Positions 6,167 to 6,860 of a stretch of DNA of 6,860 nt are shown here, in pieces. Source of the DNA: DALYLB01 sp046154695 (GTDB taxonomy: Bacteria > Acidobacteriota > Blastocatellia > RBC074); the NCBI GenBank assembly GCA_046154695.1, contig JBJXFI010000221.1:1-6860 (forward strand). Reading direction: 5' to 3'. A program made the translations under genes and the position numbers. The number at the start of each line of letters is the position of its first letter. Position 1 is the first letter of the stretch. A model generated the notes under the pieces. It searched no databases, had not been told where the DNA came from, and saw nothing but the letters and a program-made list of their open reading frames with translations.

Positions 6167-6705
6167 TAGTCAAGGTAGAGAATAAATCGACCATCAAACT
6201 GCCCAAGAAGACGGAAGCGATCATACAAGGCGTATTTGAAGTCATTCCCCGCGAGCATATACGCGGATTGAGCCGCGTTGTCCTGGTCGACAAGATCGCG
6301 CCCGACAGCCGGGTGGCGGATCTGACCGGCGGCGCGGATCTGCCGGGCCTCTATCATCCCCGGCAGGGGACGAGCCAGCCCTGGTGCGAGATCGCGCTCG
6401 GCACCATCCTCAATGTCGATGGATTCTTCAAGCGGCTGGCCGCCAAGCTGAACTTCAAGCCGAATCTCGCCTATCTCGTCCTCTCACTTCAAGCGCAGCA
6501 TTACTACCTGACCCTCTCTCACGGCATCAAGAAACACCAGTATGAGAGCGCCATTCGCTCCTATATCGACAAACATCATCAGGTATGGCGGGAAAAGCAG
6601 GCGGGATGGCGGGCAAAGCTCTTCAAACCCCTGCAGCCCTACATTGAGAAGTGGTCGAAGAGCCTTCGAAAGAAGTACGAAAAGGAACAACGGAAAAAAA
6701 GTTGA
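6163..6705 (+). CDS. Uncharacterised basic 180-residue protein coupled to lpxD
   Basis: I do not recognise a named family. It has 180 residues, no signal peptide and no clear membrane segment. The N-terminal half has IPREHIRGLSRVVLVDKI (28-45) and GLYHPRQG (62-69), then WCEIALGTIL (74-83). A segment NLAYLVLSLQAQHYYLTLSH (101-120) is followed by GIKKHQYE, and the tail from about 143 is strongly basic, with roughly a third Lys/Arg at 161-180. The layout, a helix with conserved-looking His residues (113, 120, 125) after an E-rich strand, recalls small zincin-like proteins, but no HExxH is present. Any such relation is speculative, as a degenerate, non-enzymatic form. The basic tail could bind RNA, ribosomes or acidic membrane surface. 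The strong Shine-Dalgarno and 4-base overlap with lpxD argue that it is a genuine gene, possibly tied to envelope synthesis by context only. Confidence 0.85.
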   Translation: MIVKVENKSTIKLPKKTEAIIQGVFEVIPREHIRGLSRVVLVDKIAPDSRVADLTGGADLPGLYHPRQGTSQPWCEIALGTILNVDGFFKRLAAKLNFKPNLAYLVLSLQAQHYYLTLSHGIKKHQYESAIRSYIDKHHQVWREKQAGWRAKLFKPLQPYIEKWSKSLRKKYEKEQRKKS

Positions 6706-6860
6706 TAGTTGAAAGTTGCACTCACGTTTCGCGCATTTTTAACGCAGATTTTCAAATTGGGTTTCGTTGAGAATAAAAGGCTTATGAGACCAACGTAAAC
6801 ATCTCACTGTGCCTCCAAGGCAAAATCTGGGAAAGCTACCGAGACCGTTAAATTCTCAAT
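6706..6860. other. Tail of the window without a recognisable gene
   Basis: These 155 bases are clearly more AT-rich than the genes. No open frame, tRNA-like fold or strong terminator is visible. A weak TGCC/GGCA stem around TCCAA lies near 6810-6822 and is followed by CAAAATC rather than a T-run. It may be the 3' untranslated region of the lpxD operon plus the upstream region of a gene beyond the window. Confidence 0.5.

Noticed and set aside
6767..6859. Eight-base inverted repeat TTGAGAAT (6767-6774) and ATTCTCAA (6852-6859)
   Set aside because: It is too short over a 93-base span in AT-rich DNA to distinguish from chance, and it lies at the window edge.

Overview
The window comes from a Gram-negative, moderately GC-rich bacterium. 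The lipid A gene lpxD implies an outer membrane, and the palindromic repeats and the type of conflict operon suggest an environmental, non-proteobacterial lineage. The phylum cannot be fixed from the sequence. Five genes are complete and one runs off the left edge.

Left part (1-2161, minus strand): a two-gene operon read right to left. A TIR-domain protein (857-2161, GTG start) is followed 23 bases later by a MoxR-type AAA+ ATPase (partial, 1-833). The second half of the TIR protein looks like the 'inactive STAND' (iSTAND) domain, in which the P-loop position has lost its lysine and Ser/Thr. TIR-iSTAND plus MoxR matches the NTP-dependent conflict (putative immunity or cell-suicide) systems proposed from comparative genomics. 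There the ATPase and a vWA protein are thought to control the effector. The vWA partner is expected beyond base 1 but cannot be seen.

Spacer (2162-2612): 451 bases without a gene, holding the operon's leader and a possible promoter. Most of the rest is an elaborate palindromic element: 24-base imperfect outer inverted repeats (2286-2309 / 2551-2574), a perfect 37-base inverted repeat (2330-2366 / 2461-2497), and two further stems nested inside. It resembles a REP/BIME- or MITE-like non-autonomous repeat.

Middle (2613-4980, minus strand): a XerD-type tyrosine recombinase (4096-4980) followed 37 bases later by an aldehyde dehydrogenase with all expected catalytic motifs (2613-4058).

Right part (5123-6705, plus strand): across an AT-rich divergent promoter region, lpxD (lipid A acyltransferase; true start 5123) overlaps by 4 bases an unrecognised basic 180-residue protein (6163-6705), so the two are probably translationally coupled. 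The last 155 bases show no gene.

The most notable content is the TIR-iSTAND/MoxR operon beside a multi-layer palindrome, and the unknown protein coupled to lpxD.
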